From positions 24,029 through 88,028 of the forward strand of contig CAJXLP010000002.1 in NCBI GenBank assembly GCA_913056275.1: a stretch of DNA of 64,000 nucleotides. The letters are read 5' to 3'. Each line of letters begins with the position of its first letter. Position 1 is the first letter of the stretch. A model generated the notes under the pieces. The model was not told the DNA's origin. It made no database searches and saw only the letters and a list, made by a program, of their open reading frames with translations. The position numbers and the translations under genes are program-made. Shown piece after piece: positions 26,025-34,049 of this stretch. The DNA is from an uncultured Mycoplasmatota bacterium. GTDB taxonomy: Bacteria > Bacillota_I > Bacilli_A > Izemoplasmatales > Izemoplasmataceae.

Positions 26025-27086
26025 TTAGTCGTGGTCATGATCGGTATGGTCATCGTGGTCATCATGGTCGGTATCCGCATGGTCGTCGTGCTCGTCATGG
26101 TCGTGATCGTGGTCATCGTGATCGTGATCATGGTCCATTTCAGGTCCTGTATAGCCAAGTCCAATCATAAATTGTTCAAGGTTATGATCCATCATGTCAA
26201 ATAATGTCATGCCATTGGCTAAATCATCGGCCCCAACTTTTCCCATGCTGTAAAGAACCAGGGTCTCAGCGCCGGTTTCTTCCGCGATGGTATCAGCCAC
26301 ACTGCTTGCAAGTAAGGCTTCTGAGAATAAGTATTCAGTGTTATATGTGGCCATGGTATTAATCATATCACTCAAAGCACCCGGTGTGGGCTCAGCATCA
26401 TCAGAAAATCCTTCGTACGGCACAACCATATCTAAATCATAGGCGTACGTAAAGTATCCAAACGCACTGTGGCCCCCGTGCATCATGGTCGTGGTCGAAA
26501 CGGATGCTCTCAATGTTTCAAACATTTCATCGAAATGATTGAGCTCATCGACATAAATATCGGCCTGCGAGGCAATGTGATCGACGTCGTCTGGGGCCAG
26601 GCGTTCGAATTCCCGGCGAATTGCGTTGGTCATCAGAATCAGATTGTTTGGGTCGGTCCAAAAATGGGGATCGACATCGCCGTGATCATGCCCATCGTCA
26701 TCCGCATGGTCATGGTCGTGGTCACTCTCAGCTTCCAACAAGACGACAAAATCCGCCATCTCAAGCATGACGACCCCAGCATCTACAGCGTCATCATAAA
26801 TACTTAAGACCCAGGGTTCTAACATTTCACCCGTGTAAATGAAGATGTCGGAATTGAGAATATCAGCGACCGTCCCGGGTGAAGGTTCATAGTCATGGGG
26901 GGACGTTCCAGCCGGTAAGACCAGCGAAACATCGGCGTCTTCTGGCGCGATGCTACGGGCAATATCAAAGTGCGGAAACAAGGTGGTGGTAACGGTGAGT
27001 TGATTGGTATCAGGGTCAGTGGCTTCCCCGCACGCGGCCAATGTCATGACGAGCGTGAGGGTAAGTAAAGCGATCCATTTGCGCAT
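26025..27086 (-). CDS. znuA: Zinc-binding lipoprotein of ABC importer, His/Asp-rich
   Basis: A 353-residue cluster A-I binding lipoprotein (lipobox LAAC at about 17-20). Zinc-ligand regions are GTSPHDYEPSP, DPHFWTDPNN and HGGHSAFGYF. A His/Asp-rich loop (DHDHDHADDDGHDHGD) sits mid-protein, and the last 40 or so residues are almost all His, Asp and Glu. Such stretches recruit zinc at low concentration in ZnuA/AdcA proteins; the long C-terminal tail is more extreme than usual. First gene of znuA-znuC-znuB-zur. Confidence 0.93.
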   Translation of the reverse strand: MRKWIALLTLTLVMTLAACGEATDPDTNQLTVTTTLFPHFDIARSIAPEDADVSLVLPAGTSPHDYEPSPGTVADILNSDIFIYTGEMLEPWVLSIYDDAVDAGVVMLEMADFVVLLEAESDHDHDHADDDGHDHGDVDPHFWTDPNNLILMTNAIRREFERLAPDDVDHIASQADIYVDELNHFDEMFETLRASVSTTTMMHGGHSAFGYFTYAYDLDMVVPYEGFSDDAEPTPGALSDMINTMATYNTEYLFSEALLASSVADTIAEETGAETLVLYSMGKVGADDLANGMTLFDMMDHNLEQFMIGLGYTGPEMDHDHDHDDHDHDHDEHDDHADTDHDDHDDHTDHDHD

Positions 27087-27119
27087 CGTAAAACTCCTTA
27101 AATGATAAAGATAGTTTTT

Positions 27120-27147
27120 ATTATACGCATTTGTTTCCTAAATGCAA
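27120..27147 (-). promoter_or_regulatory. znuA promoter with overlapping inverted repeat (Zur box candidate)
   Basis: On the minus strand, -35 TTGCAT (27147-27142), 16-nt spacer and -10 TATAAT (27125-27120). The inverted repeat GCATTT-N7-AAATGC (27127-27145) overlaps the -35 and spacer, the expected place for a repressor. Sequence does not match the published B. subtilis Zur consensus closely. Confidence 0.6.
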
Positions 27148-27154
27148 GTGATTA

Positions 27155-29485
27155 TTATTTAGATTGACTGGTTTCTTTAAAAAACTGCGTTAAATAGCCC
27201 TGAATATAATCATCGTCTTCTAAGTATTTCGCATGATTCCAGTGCGTCGGCCACAGGGATTGATAAATCTCATCGCGGTACCGGTCATCCATAAAAATGG
27301 CGACTCCGCGGTCCGTCTCTGTTCGGATTACCCGGCCCACAGCTTGAATCACTTTGGTCATCCCAGGATACGTATAGGCATAGTGAAACCCATCCTGATA
27401 CTTTTGGTTAAACCGTTGAATTTCTAATTTCTTTAACGGCGTGACACCAGGCAATGCGGTGCCAATAATTAAGACCCCTTTTAATTGATTATCACTCAGT
27501 TCGACCCCTTCTGAAAAACTGCCACCCAATACACTGATCAACATTTTGGCTTCATTTGAAGGCGCCTTAAATGCGTGAAATAAAGCCTCTTTTTCTTCGG
27601 GCGTCATGGCCGGGGTTTGGATGAATAGGTGTGACTCGGGGAACTTGGCTTCTTTTAGTACGCGCGACATAAACGCAAAAGAGGGAAAATACGTGATCGT
27701 ATGATACGGGCCCATTTCAAACATTGCAATCATCGTGTCAATGATTCTAGGGATTGCGGCTTGACGGTCTTTATACCGTAAGGAATGCGACACATCGACA
27801 AAAACGCCTAAGCGTTTGGGATTAAACGGACTCGGCAACTGTAAATCGCCGCCAGTCCCCCCAGTGATCAAATTTTGATAGTAGGCAAACGGCTCAAGTG
27901 TGGCGCTAAAAAGGGTGGCACCTTTGGCTCGCTCACTCAACGTTTCATGCAAGGCTTCGGAAGGATCCAGGCATAAGATGTTAAATGAGGACTGCGTAAG
28001 GTTGACCTCAAAGACGAAGGCATCGCTGTAATATTCGCTAATTCGTTTAAATTCTAGCACGTGAAAATAAAGATCTTTAAAGGCTTTGCGGGCGGGGTGA
28101 AATTTATGCCGCTCAAGCAACGTTTCGCAGACAGCCAACACGGGTTCAATGGCGTCAATTAAGCGCCGTGGAATGTCTTTAAAAAGTACGGCATCTTCGT
28201 TGTTTTTTCCCGCATGGTGCCCAATGATATCAAGCGCTTCGAGTAAATCATCGATGGCGTTGATTGGGCTTGGCTTAATCGTCATGAGCGGCAGTCTTGC
28301 CGCGCGTATCTGGGCGCGTTCTAAACGCGCTGAATACATCGATTTCCCGCGGTCAACGAGATTGTGCGCTTCATCAACGAGTATTTTGGGATGTTTGGCT
28401 TCATCTTCAAAAAAGCGAATTAAGCGAATCCGTGGGTCAAACGCATAATTGTAGTCGGCCACAATGACGTCGGAAACTAACGAGACGTCTAACGCAAGTT
28501 CGTGGGGACAGACTTTATGGTCCAGGCCAATCTTTTTTAAGACGTCCACATCAACGTCATCAGTCAATTGATAAAGGGCTTTTAAAGCCCCTTGGATGCG
28601 ATCATAGTAACCTTTTGCAAACGGACAAATCTCCGGATCACAGTCCACTTCATCACGCAAACACAAGCGTTCTTTGGAAGATAAACGGACCGTTTTAATC
28701 GCGGTATTGTCTTGCATTTTTTTAAGCGCCGCGACCGCCGCCTCTTGGCCACTGCGCTTGGCCGTCACGTAAAACAGTTTATCGGAGTCATTTTGGACGC
28801 TTTTGAGCGCCCCGTGTAAACTGGCCGCCGTTTTACCAATGCCGGTGGGCGCCTCAATAAAACTCACTGACTCACTCACCATGGTTTCGAACGTTTTTTC
28901 GATAAACGCTTCTTGGCCCTCTCGGAAACTTTGGAAGGGAAACGGCACCATTTGAAACCGTTCAGTTTTATTTGCGCGGTGCGCTTCTAGGATACGCCAC
29001 CATGATAAATACGTTTCTAACGCCGTTTCAATTTCAAACTCTAAGTGTTCAAACGTGTACGTCTCTTTGAATACTTTTGTGTGTTTAGACGGATGCTGAA
29101 TGTAATACAGTTGGCCAGCCATCTCTTGGATGCCGTGGGCTTTCATATACAAATATAGATAGAGTTTGAGTTGTAAAAAATGGGCGGGATAGGTGGTGGC
29201 TTTGATTTGATCGAGATCTAATACCGTGGATTTGATTTCTTCAATCAACCGAACGTCTTTAAAAAGACCGTCCATGCGGCCGGATAGTTCAAACGTGACG
29301 TCTCCAAGAGTGACTGACCCTTTGATCGTGACTTCTTGATCGGCGGTTTCATAAAAGCTTTGCCGGTACAGATGCAACTCTTGGCCGATTTTCTCTCTTT
29401 GACTCATTTGGCTGGCGGTATGAAGATCGCCGGACGCATACACGTATTGGGCGACTTCTTTGACCGATAAAGAAATAGTTTTCAT
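27155..29485 (-). CDS. PD-(D/E)XK nuclease fused to XPD/DinG-type Fe-S helicase
   Basis: A 776-residue protein. Residues 1-165 look like a PD-(D/E)XK nuclease: Asp72 (GRMDG), Glu83-x-Lys85 (EEIKS) and a Gln-x3-Tyr motif (QLKLYLYLY, from Gln105). The rest is a superfamily 2 XPD/DinG helicase with Walker A APTGIGKT (212-219), Walker B VDEAHN, and four cysteines at 275, 282, 287 and 326 placed as in the XPD [4Fe-4S] domain. The C-terminal motif VIQAVGRVIRTETDRG is the helicase motif VI. It probably unwinds and trims DNA 5' to 3' in repair. Divergent from a photolyase operon. Confidence 0.8.
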   Translation of the reverse strand: MKTISLSVKEVAQYVYASGDLHTASQMSQREKIGQELHLYRQSFYETADQEVTIKGSVTLGDVTFELSGRMDGLFKDVRLIEEIKSTVLDLDQIKATTYPAHFLQLKLYLYLYMKAHGIQEMAGQLYYIQHPSKHTKVFKETYTFEHLEFEIETALETYLSWWRILEAHRANKTERFQMVPFPFQSFREGQEAFIEKTFETMVSESVSFIEAPTGIGKTAASLHGALKSVQNDSDKLFYVTAKRSGQEAAVAALKKMQDNTAIKTVRLSSKERLCLRDEVDCDPEICPFAKGYYDRIQGALKALYQLTDDVDVDVLKKIGLDHKVCPHELALDVSLVSDVIVADYNYAFDPRIRLIRFFEDEAKHPKILVDEAHNLVDRGKSMYSARLERAQIRAARLPLMTIKPSPINAIDDLLEALDIIGHHAGKNNEDAVLFKDIPRRLIDAIEPVLAVCETLLERHKFHPARKAFKDLYFHVLEFKRISEYYSDAFVFEVNLTQSSFNILCLDPSEALHETLSERAKGATLFSATLEPFAYYQNLITGGTGGDLQLPSPFNPKRLGVFVDVSHSLRYKDRQAAIPRIIDTMIAMFEMGPYHTITYFPSFAFMSRVLKEAKFPESHLFIQTPAMTPEEKEALFHAFKAPSNEAKMLISVLGGSFSEGVELSDNQLKGVLIIGTALPGVTPLKKLEIQRFNQKYQDGFHYAYTYPGMTKVIQAVGRVIRTETDRGVAIFMDDRYRDEIYQSLWPTHWNHAKYLEDDDYIQGYLTQFFKETSQSK

Positions 29486-29498
29486 TACGAACCTTGTC

Positions 29499-29518
29499 TT
29501 AAATGGTAGGCCATTTAA
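29499..29518. promoter_or_regulatory. Perfect inverted repeat between helicase and photolyase genes
   Basis: TTAAATGG-TAGG-CCATTTAA, two perfect 8-bp arms around a 4-bp centre, lying 14 bp before the helicase start in the divergent intergenic region. An operator, or a leader hairpin for the helicase mRNA, is possible. A second weaker repeat, ACGTA-N9-TACGT, lies at 29551-29569. Confidence 0.45.
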
Positions 29519-29612
29519 ATAGGGAATCTACGTTAGATGCGTTAAAATATACGTACTTATAGCTTACGTGTGAATGCCTGATTACGCAAGCCTTCACACG
29601 CTGGGAGGACCC

Positions 29613-30980
29613 ATGGTTTCAGTGGTATGGCTCACGCATGATTTAAGACTGCACGATCACGCCGCATTTGCTCAGGCTGCACGGGCCAAGCGGCCGATTG
29701 TGGCGGTCTATGCGACCCAATTTTCACATCCCACCTATCAAAAAAATGAAGCGCCTTTAAAAGCGGCGGCTCGTTTACATGCGCTGCATGATTTAAAGCA
29801 ACAACTCGATGTTTATCAGATTCCCTTGATGTACGTTGATGCGCCCGCTTCTCAAGCCCTTGATCAAGTGGATCAATTGTTTGGGATTGATACGGTATAC
29901 GGACACTACCATGCGGCCCCATATGAACGGTATGAAGCGTTAAAGATTCAAAAGGCTTATCCGCTTGAACTGTATGAAAGTGCGACCCTCATTCATCCAA
30001 ATGACTTGCCATTCGACGTTGAGCGGACACCAAACGGCTATACATCGTTCCGAAAAAAAGTTGAAAAGCTGTGGGTGGTGCGTGATTTAATTCTTTATGA
30101 TTTATCGGTTCAAACGCCTATGGAACACGCCTTTTCTCTTCCACCCGTGGACGTTAACGACTTTATCTTGACGCCTGGTGAAACGGCGGGATTAAAGCGG
30201 CTTGATTATTACACGTTCCAATCAAAAAAAGCATCCACCTATAAAAAAACGCGGAACGGCATGAAAAACCTTGATGACTCCACGAAGTTTTCTATGTACC
30301 TCGCGCACGGAGCTTTATCTCCACGGATGATCTACCATACCGTGAAAGCTTATGAAAAAGCGCATGGGTCTGATGAAAATACGTACTGGATCATTTTTGA
30401 ATTGTTGTGGCGGGATTATTTTAAATGGCAAGCTCGCAAACACTTAAATACCTTTTTTCACAAAGATGGCATTCAACAAAAACGGATTGATTGGATTAAG
30501 GATGATTCGCGGTTGCAAGCCATCCAAACGGGCACTACAGGATATCCACTGATTGATGCGAACATTAAAGAGCTTTTAGCCACCGGGTATATGTCGAACC
30601 GGGGGCGTCAAAACGTGGCGAGTTTTTGGACAAAAAACTTAGGACTTGATTGGCGCCTTGGGGAAGCGTTTTTTGAGAAACACTTGATTGATTATGACGT
30701 CGAAAGCAACACTGGAAACTGGCAATACGTCACGGGTATCGGCAATGATTCGATGCCATTTCGCTATTTTGATGTCATCAAACAAGGGGAACGCTACGAT
30801 GCGCATGAGTCGTATCTTTTAAAATGGCTCCCAGAACTCAAGAAAGTGACCACTGGGACGCGTTACCGTTGGCCCCGTATGGCGCCAAGCGAGCGTCACG
30901 CATACGCGCTTGATTATCCCGACCCAATCGTAGATTTTTACGCCAGTTTAGAGGTCATGAAAAAGCGGGTGGGCGCATGA
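29613..30980 (+). CDS. DASH-type cryptochrome/photolyase
   Basis: A 455-residue FAD photolyase-fold protein. The N-terminal antenna domain opens with VVWLTHDLRLHDHAAF. The FAD domain contains MSNRGRQNVASFWTKNLGLD and SNTGNWQYVTGIGND, which follow the Cry-DASH pattern more closely than class I CPD photolyases. It would repair cyclobutane pyrimidine dimers (single-stranded or looped DNA for many DASH proteins) in blue light. I start at the ATG at 29613 after GGGAGG, because the photolyase fold begins there; the frame is open upstream. Its stop overlaps the start of the next photolyase gene by 4 nt. Confidence 0.85.
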   Translation: MVSVVWLTHDLRLHDHAAFAQAARAKRPIVAVYATQFSHPTYQKNEAPLKAAARLHALHDLKQQLDVYQIPLMYVDAPASQALDQVDQLFGIDTVYGHYHAAPYERYEALKIQKAYPLELYESATLIHPNDLPFDVERTPNGYTSFRKKVEKLWVVRDLILYDLSVQTPMEHAFSLPPVDVNDFILTPGETAGLKRLDYYTFQSKKASTYKKTRNGMKNLDDSTKFSMYLAHGALSPRMIYHTVKAYEKAHGSDENTYWIIFELLWRDYFKWQARKHLNTFFHKDGIQQKRIDWIKDDSRLQAIQTGTTGYPLIDANIKELLATGYMSNRGRQNVASFWTKNLGLDWRLGEAFFEKHLIDYDVESNTGNWQYVTGIGNDSMPFRYFDVIKQGERYDAHESYLLKWLPELKKVTTGTRYRWPRMAPSERHAYALDYPDPIVDFYASLEVMKKRVGA

Positions 30981-32458
30981 GAGTCTTATGGCTTTTGCCC
31001 TTTCAACTTCATCTTAAGCAGCGCGCCTTTCAAATGCTTGAAGACGATGATTTAGTCCTTTTGATTGAGGATGATGCGTTTTACCGGATGCATCCGTTTC
31101 ATAAAAAACGGATTGCGGCGCTCATGAGTGCACTGCGTCATCACGCAGAGACTTTAAAAGCCTTAGGCTTTAACGTGACGTTCAAGCGCGGAGATACGAC
31201 AGACATACTCGCACCGTACTCTCACGATGAGATCCTCCTCATCAAAGCGACCGATACCGATGTTGTCACGTGGCAAAAAAATCTCATTAAATCATTTTCG
31301 TCTGTGACATGGTTTGACGATGCACAGTTCATTTTATCGGAAAATTCTGTGAAAGCCCGCTTACCCAAACGCCCCTATAAAATGGATCCTTTTTACCGTC
31401 AAATGCGGAAAGATTTTAATCTGCTCATGGACGGGGATAAACCACTTCATGGTGCGTTTAGCTTTGATAAAGAAAACCGTAAAAAATTACCCAAAGACAT
31501 CACGATTGACCCGCCTTTAGACATTGAACCCGATGCCATGACTAAAGACGTACTGGCGTATGTTGATCAGGCATTTTCGGATCACCCCGGTGAGACCACG
31601 GGGTTTAAATTACCCGTCACCCACGCGGACGCAAAAGCCTTAGCCGATCACTTTTTTACCAACCGATTAGACACGTTCGGGCCCTATCAAGACGCTTTAA
31701 CCACGCGGATGAAAGATGTCTCTCATTCAATGATTTCTCAAGCCCTAAATACCGGATTACTCGATCCTTTAGAGATTGTCCGTGACGCAGAAAAGGCCTT
31801 AGATGACGGCGCACCGATTAATAGTGTGGAAGGGTTTATCCGGCAGATCATCGGTTGGCGTGAATACATCAGAGGTGTCTATCTGTTAGAAATGCCGGGG
31901 TATCACTCGGTGAATCACTATGAGCACACAACAAACCTTCCGCATTACTATTGGGACGGAAAGACCGACATGCGTTGCATGGCAGAATCCACCACCCATG
32001 TGATTGACGATGGCTATGCCCATCACATCCAACGATTGATGGTCTTGGGCAACTTTGCGAATCTCGCTGGGGTCGATCCCAAACAAGTCAACGATTGGTT
32101 CTTAGAGATGTTTGTGGACAGTCATGACTGGGTCACCACGCCCAATGTGATGGGCATGGCACTGCATGCTGATGGTGGTGTGATGGCCACCAAACCATAT
32201 ATTTCATCGGGGTCATACATTCATAAAATGGGCGATTATTGCGATCAATGTAGCTATGACGTGAAAGAAAAAACCGGCCCTAAGGCCTGCCCATTTAATG
32301 CGTTATATTGGAACTTTATTGAACGCCATTTAGAAACCCTAGAAAAAAATCCCCGCATGGGAATTCCCTTGTCTATGTATAAAAAGATGGACCCAAATAA
32401 AGTGATTGCCTTGAGAAAACAGGCGGAATGGATCATAGAAAATATCGAGACATTATAA
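30977..32458 (+). CDS. Fe-S bacterial cryptochrome/(6-4) photolyase (FeS-BCP, COG3046)
   Basis: A 493-residue homolog of Agrobacterium PhrB. VEGFIRQIIGWREYIRGVY is the family hallmark. Four cysteines, 334, 422, 425 and 438, have the same spacing (88, 3, 13) as the [4Fe-4S] ligands of PhrB as I recall them. Family members bind FAD and a ribolumazine antenna and repair (6-4) photoproducts. Coupled by a 4-nt overlap to the DASH gene, giving an operon that could cover both main UV lesions. Confidence 0.88.
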   Translation: MRVLWLLPFQLHLKQRAFQMLEDDDLVLLIEDDAFYRMHPFHKKRIAALMSALRHHAETLKALGFNVTFKRGDTTDILAPYSHDEILLIKATDTDVVTWQKNLIKSFSSVTWFDDAQFILSENSVKARLPKRPYKMDPFYRQMRKDFNLLMDGDKPLHGAFSFDKENRKKLPKDITIDPPLDIEPDAMTKDVLAYVDQAFSDHPGETTGFKLPVTHADAKALADHFFTNRLDTFGPYQDALTTRMKDVSHSMISQALNTGLLDPLEIVRDAEKALDDGAPINSVEGFIRQIIGWREYIRGVYLLEMPGYHSVNHYEHTTNLPHYYWDGKTDMRCMAESTTHVIDDGYAHHIQRLMVLGNFANLAGVDPKQVNDWFLEMFVDSHDWVTTPNVMGMALHADGGVMATKPYISSGSYIHKMGDYCDQCSYDVKEKTGPKACPFNALYWNFIERHLETLEKNPRMGIPLSMYKKMDPNKVIALRKQAEWIIENIETL

Positions 32459-32483
32459 AGGCACTCTTTAATAGAGTGCCTTT
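32457..32483 (+). terminator. Terminator of the photolyase operon
   Basis: Stem AAAGGCACTCT/AGAGTGCCTTTT, 5-nt loop and a T run. Confidence 0.9.
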
Positions 32484-32519
32484 TTTATGGGGATTACGAG
32501 ACTCCTCATCACATAAAAA

Positions 32520-33281
32520 TTAGTTTTTAATCGCTGTTTTTAACCAAAACGAAAATTTCAAAGAGCCACGCCACAAAGAAAAGTTGAGTGGCTCATGGTC
32601 AGCATCATAATTAATTAGTTTGGCCCCTAAAATGGCGTGTTGATTAGGGATGTTTAAATGCTTTGCTTCTTCTTTGGTCGGCTTAATCGCAATGACTTCT
32701 CGGCTGAAATGGACCATCGGATGGTCCAATTCTTTTTTGAAATACGTCAGGAAGTCGATATCTTTTAATGGGAGTGAATGGCCTTCAAAGTATTTGGGAA
32801 GGTTGTAAAAATCGACGAGAAATAAGGGATTCCCATTCACTCTATATAGACGCCGCTGAAAGATATAGGGCCCTTTCACGCGCGCTTCAATGTCTGAAAA
32901 TTGGGCGGGAAGTTTTTCAACAACACTCGCATCAATCTCTTCACTGGCAGGGGTGAACCCATGTCGTTCAAAGGTTTCAAAGACCGAATAAAAGCCGCGC
33001 AAGAAGCCTTCCATCATCTGCAAGCGGACCACTTCATAGGCCCCATTTTTCACCGTGACAAACACCGAATCAATTAAATGTTGATACGCTGTTTGGACGA
33101 TCGATGCATCGATATTCAACGTCTTCGATAGCGCCATAGGTGAAGGTAAAAAGTCCCCAGCGTTGAGATGTTTGTCGCGAATCAATAGTTGAATTTGATT
33201 GCTAATCTGCTCGGCTGGTGACGCTTTTTTACGGGTATCAATTTTTAGAGATTGATATAATTTTTCCAGTTCCTTTTCCAT
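32520..33281 (-). CDS. GntR/UTRA-like regulator with degenerate winged helix (pair 1, second gene)
   Basis: A 253-residue protein. Its N-terminus keeps the GntR layout (AEQISNQIQLLIRDKHLNAGDFLPSPMALSKTLNIDASIVQTAYQHL), but the wing and linker, usually GKGTFV, read KNGAYEVV. The C-terminal part (about 80-245) looks like a UTRA ligand domain (LYRVNGNPLFLVDFYNLP). Eight bases separate it from a canonical GntR-UTRA gene just upstream on the same strand. A partner subunit in a heteromeric regulator is my inference. Target and ligand unknown. Confidence 0.75.
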   Translation of the reverse strand: MEKELEKLYQSLKIDTRKKASPAEQISNQIQLLIRDKHLNAGDFLPSPMALSKTLNIDASIVQTAYQHLIDSVFVTVKNGAYEVVRLQMMEGFLRGFYSVFETFERHGFTPASEEIDASVVEKLPAQFSDIEARVKGPYIFQRRLYRVNGNPLFLVDFYNLPKYFEGHSLPLKDIDFLTYFKKELDHPMVHFSREVIAIKPTKEEAKHLNIPNQHAILGAKLINYDADHEPLNFSLWRGSLKFSFWLKTAIKN

Positions 33282-33289
33282 GACTTTTC

Positions 33290-33979
33290 CTATTGGCGTG
33301 ACTCGAAATGTACATAATCACTGGGGAAATAATTATCCGATTCCCCAATGAATTCATGATTCGGGCCATACATTTTGGTTGTTAAGCGAATGATTGGATC
33401 GCCTGGTTCGATGTGCAGGATTTGGGCATCGATGGGGGACGCACTTTTCGCAAGAAAATCGGTTTCCAAAGTAGTCACATCGATCGGCGCAATTGTATTG
33501 ATAAAATCAAGATCAATGACGTTGCCTTGATGCATTTTTAAGCGCGTTTGATCCACGGGAACGGAAAATTGATAGACGTGATAACTCACGGGATAATCGT
33601 TGAGATGCGTGTGCACATGAACTTCTGTGGTTTCTCGTTCTTGGTCGATATAGGAGATGTAGCTTTTTAATTGCCAGTTTTTATCGGGCAATAAATGCTC
33701 AGTTTTATAAAAAGTGTCAAGTGGTATTACCACGGTGGGACGCGCATTGACAAAGGTCCCTTTGCCTTTAATGCTGGTGACCCGGTTTTTTTGCTCAAGC
33801 AGTTCATAAGCTTTTCTTGGCGCCATCACCGACACATTAAAAAATTGCGCGACTTCACTGACAGTTGCCAGTCGGTCGCCATGTTTTAATAGCCCTTGAT
33901 AAATCGCCATCTCAATGCTTTGTTCGATTTGTTGGTAATAGGGCTGAGATGATTTTTTATTGAGTGACAAGTAATGCAT
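33290..33979 (-). CDS. GntR-family regulator with UTRA domain (pair 1, first gene)
   Basis: A 229-residue one-component regulator. The N-terminal winged helix (PYYQQIEQSIEMAIYQG, FFNVSVMAPRKAYELLEQKN) ends in the wing GKGTFV, followed by a UTRA ligand-binding domain. UTRA-GntR proteins sense sugars, sugar phosphates or amino compounds. GAGGTAGGAG precedes the ATG and a TATAAT -10 lies at 34004-33999. No metabolic gene is in the same transcript apart from its GntR-like partner. Confidence 0.85.
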   Translation of the reverse strand: MHYLSLNKKSSQPYYQQIEQSIEMAIYQGLLKHGDRLATVSEVAQFFNVSVMAPRKAYELLEQKNRVTSIKGKGTFVNARPTVVIPLDTFYKTEHLLPDKNWQLKSYISYIDQERETTEVHVHTHLNDYPVSYHVYQFSVPVDQTRLKMHQGNVIDLDFINTIAPIDVTTLETDFLAKSASPIDAQILHIEPGDPIIRLTTKMYGPNHEFIGESDNYFPSDYVHFESRQ

Positions 33980-34011
33980 ACGCGTCTCCTACCTCAATAT
34001 TATACACGAGA

Positions 34012-34040
34012 ATTAAAAAAAGCCTGAGCTGTCCCAGGCT
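34012..34040 (-). terminator. Terminator of the fasciclin lipoprotein gene
   Basis: On the minus strand AGCCTG ... CAGGCT, then TTTTTTTAA, ten bases after the TAG stop. Confidence 0.8.
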
Positions 34041-34049
34041 TATGATTGA

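Noticed and set aside
26025..26130. Possible DNA repeat or CRISPR from recurring GGTCATCGTG-type sequence
   Set aside because: These are His/Asp codons of the zinc-binding protein tail read on the minus strand; spacing is irregular and codon-phased.
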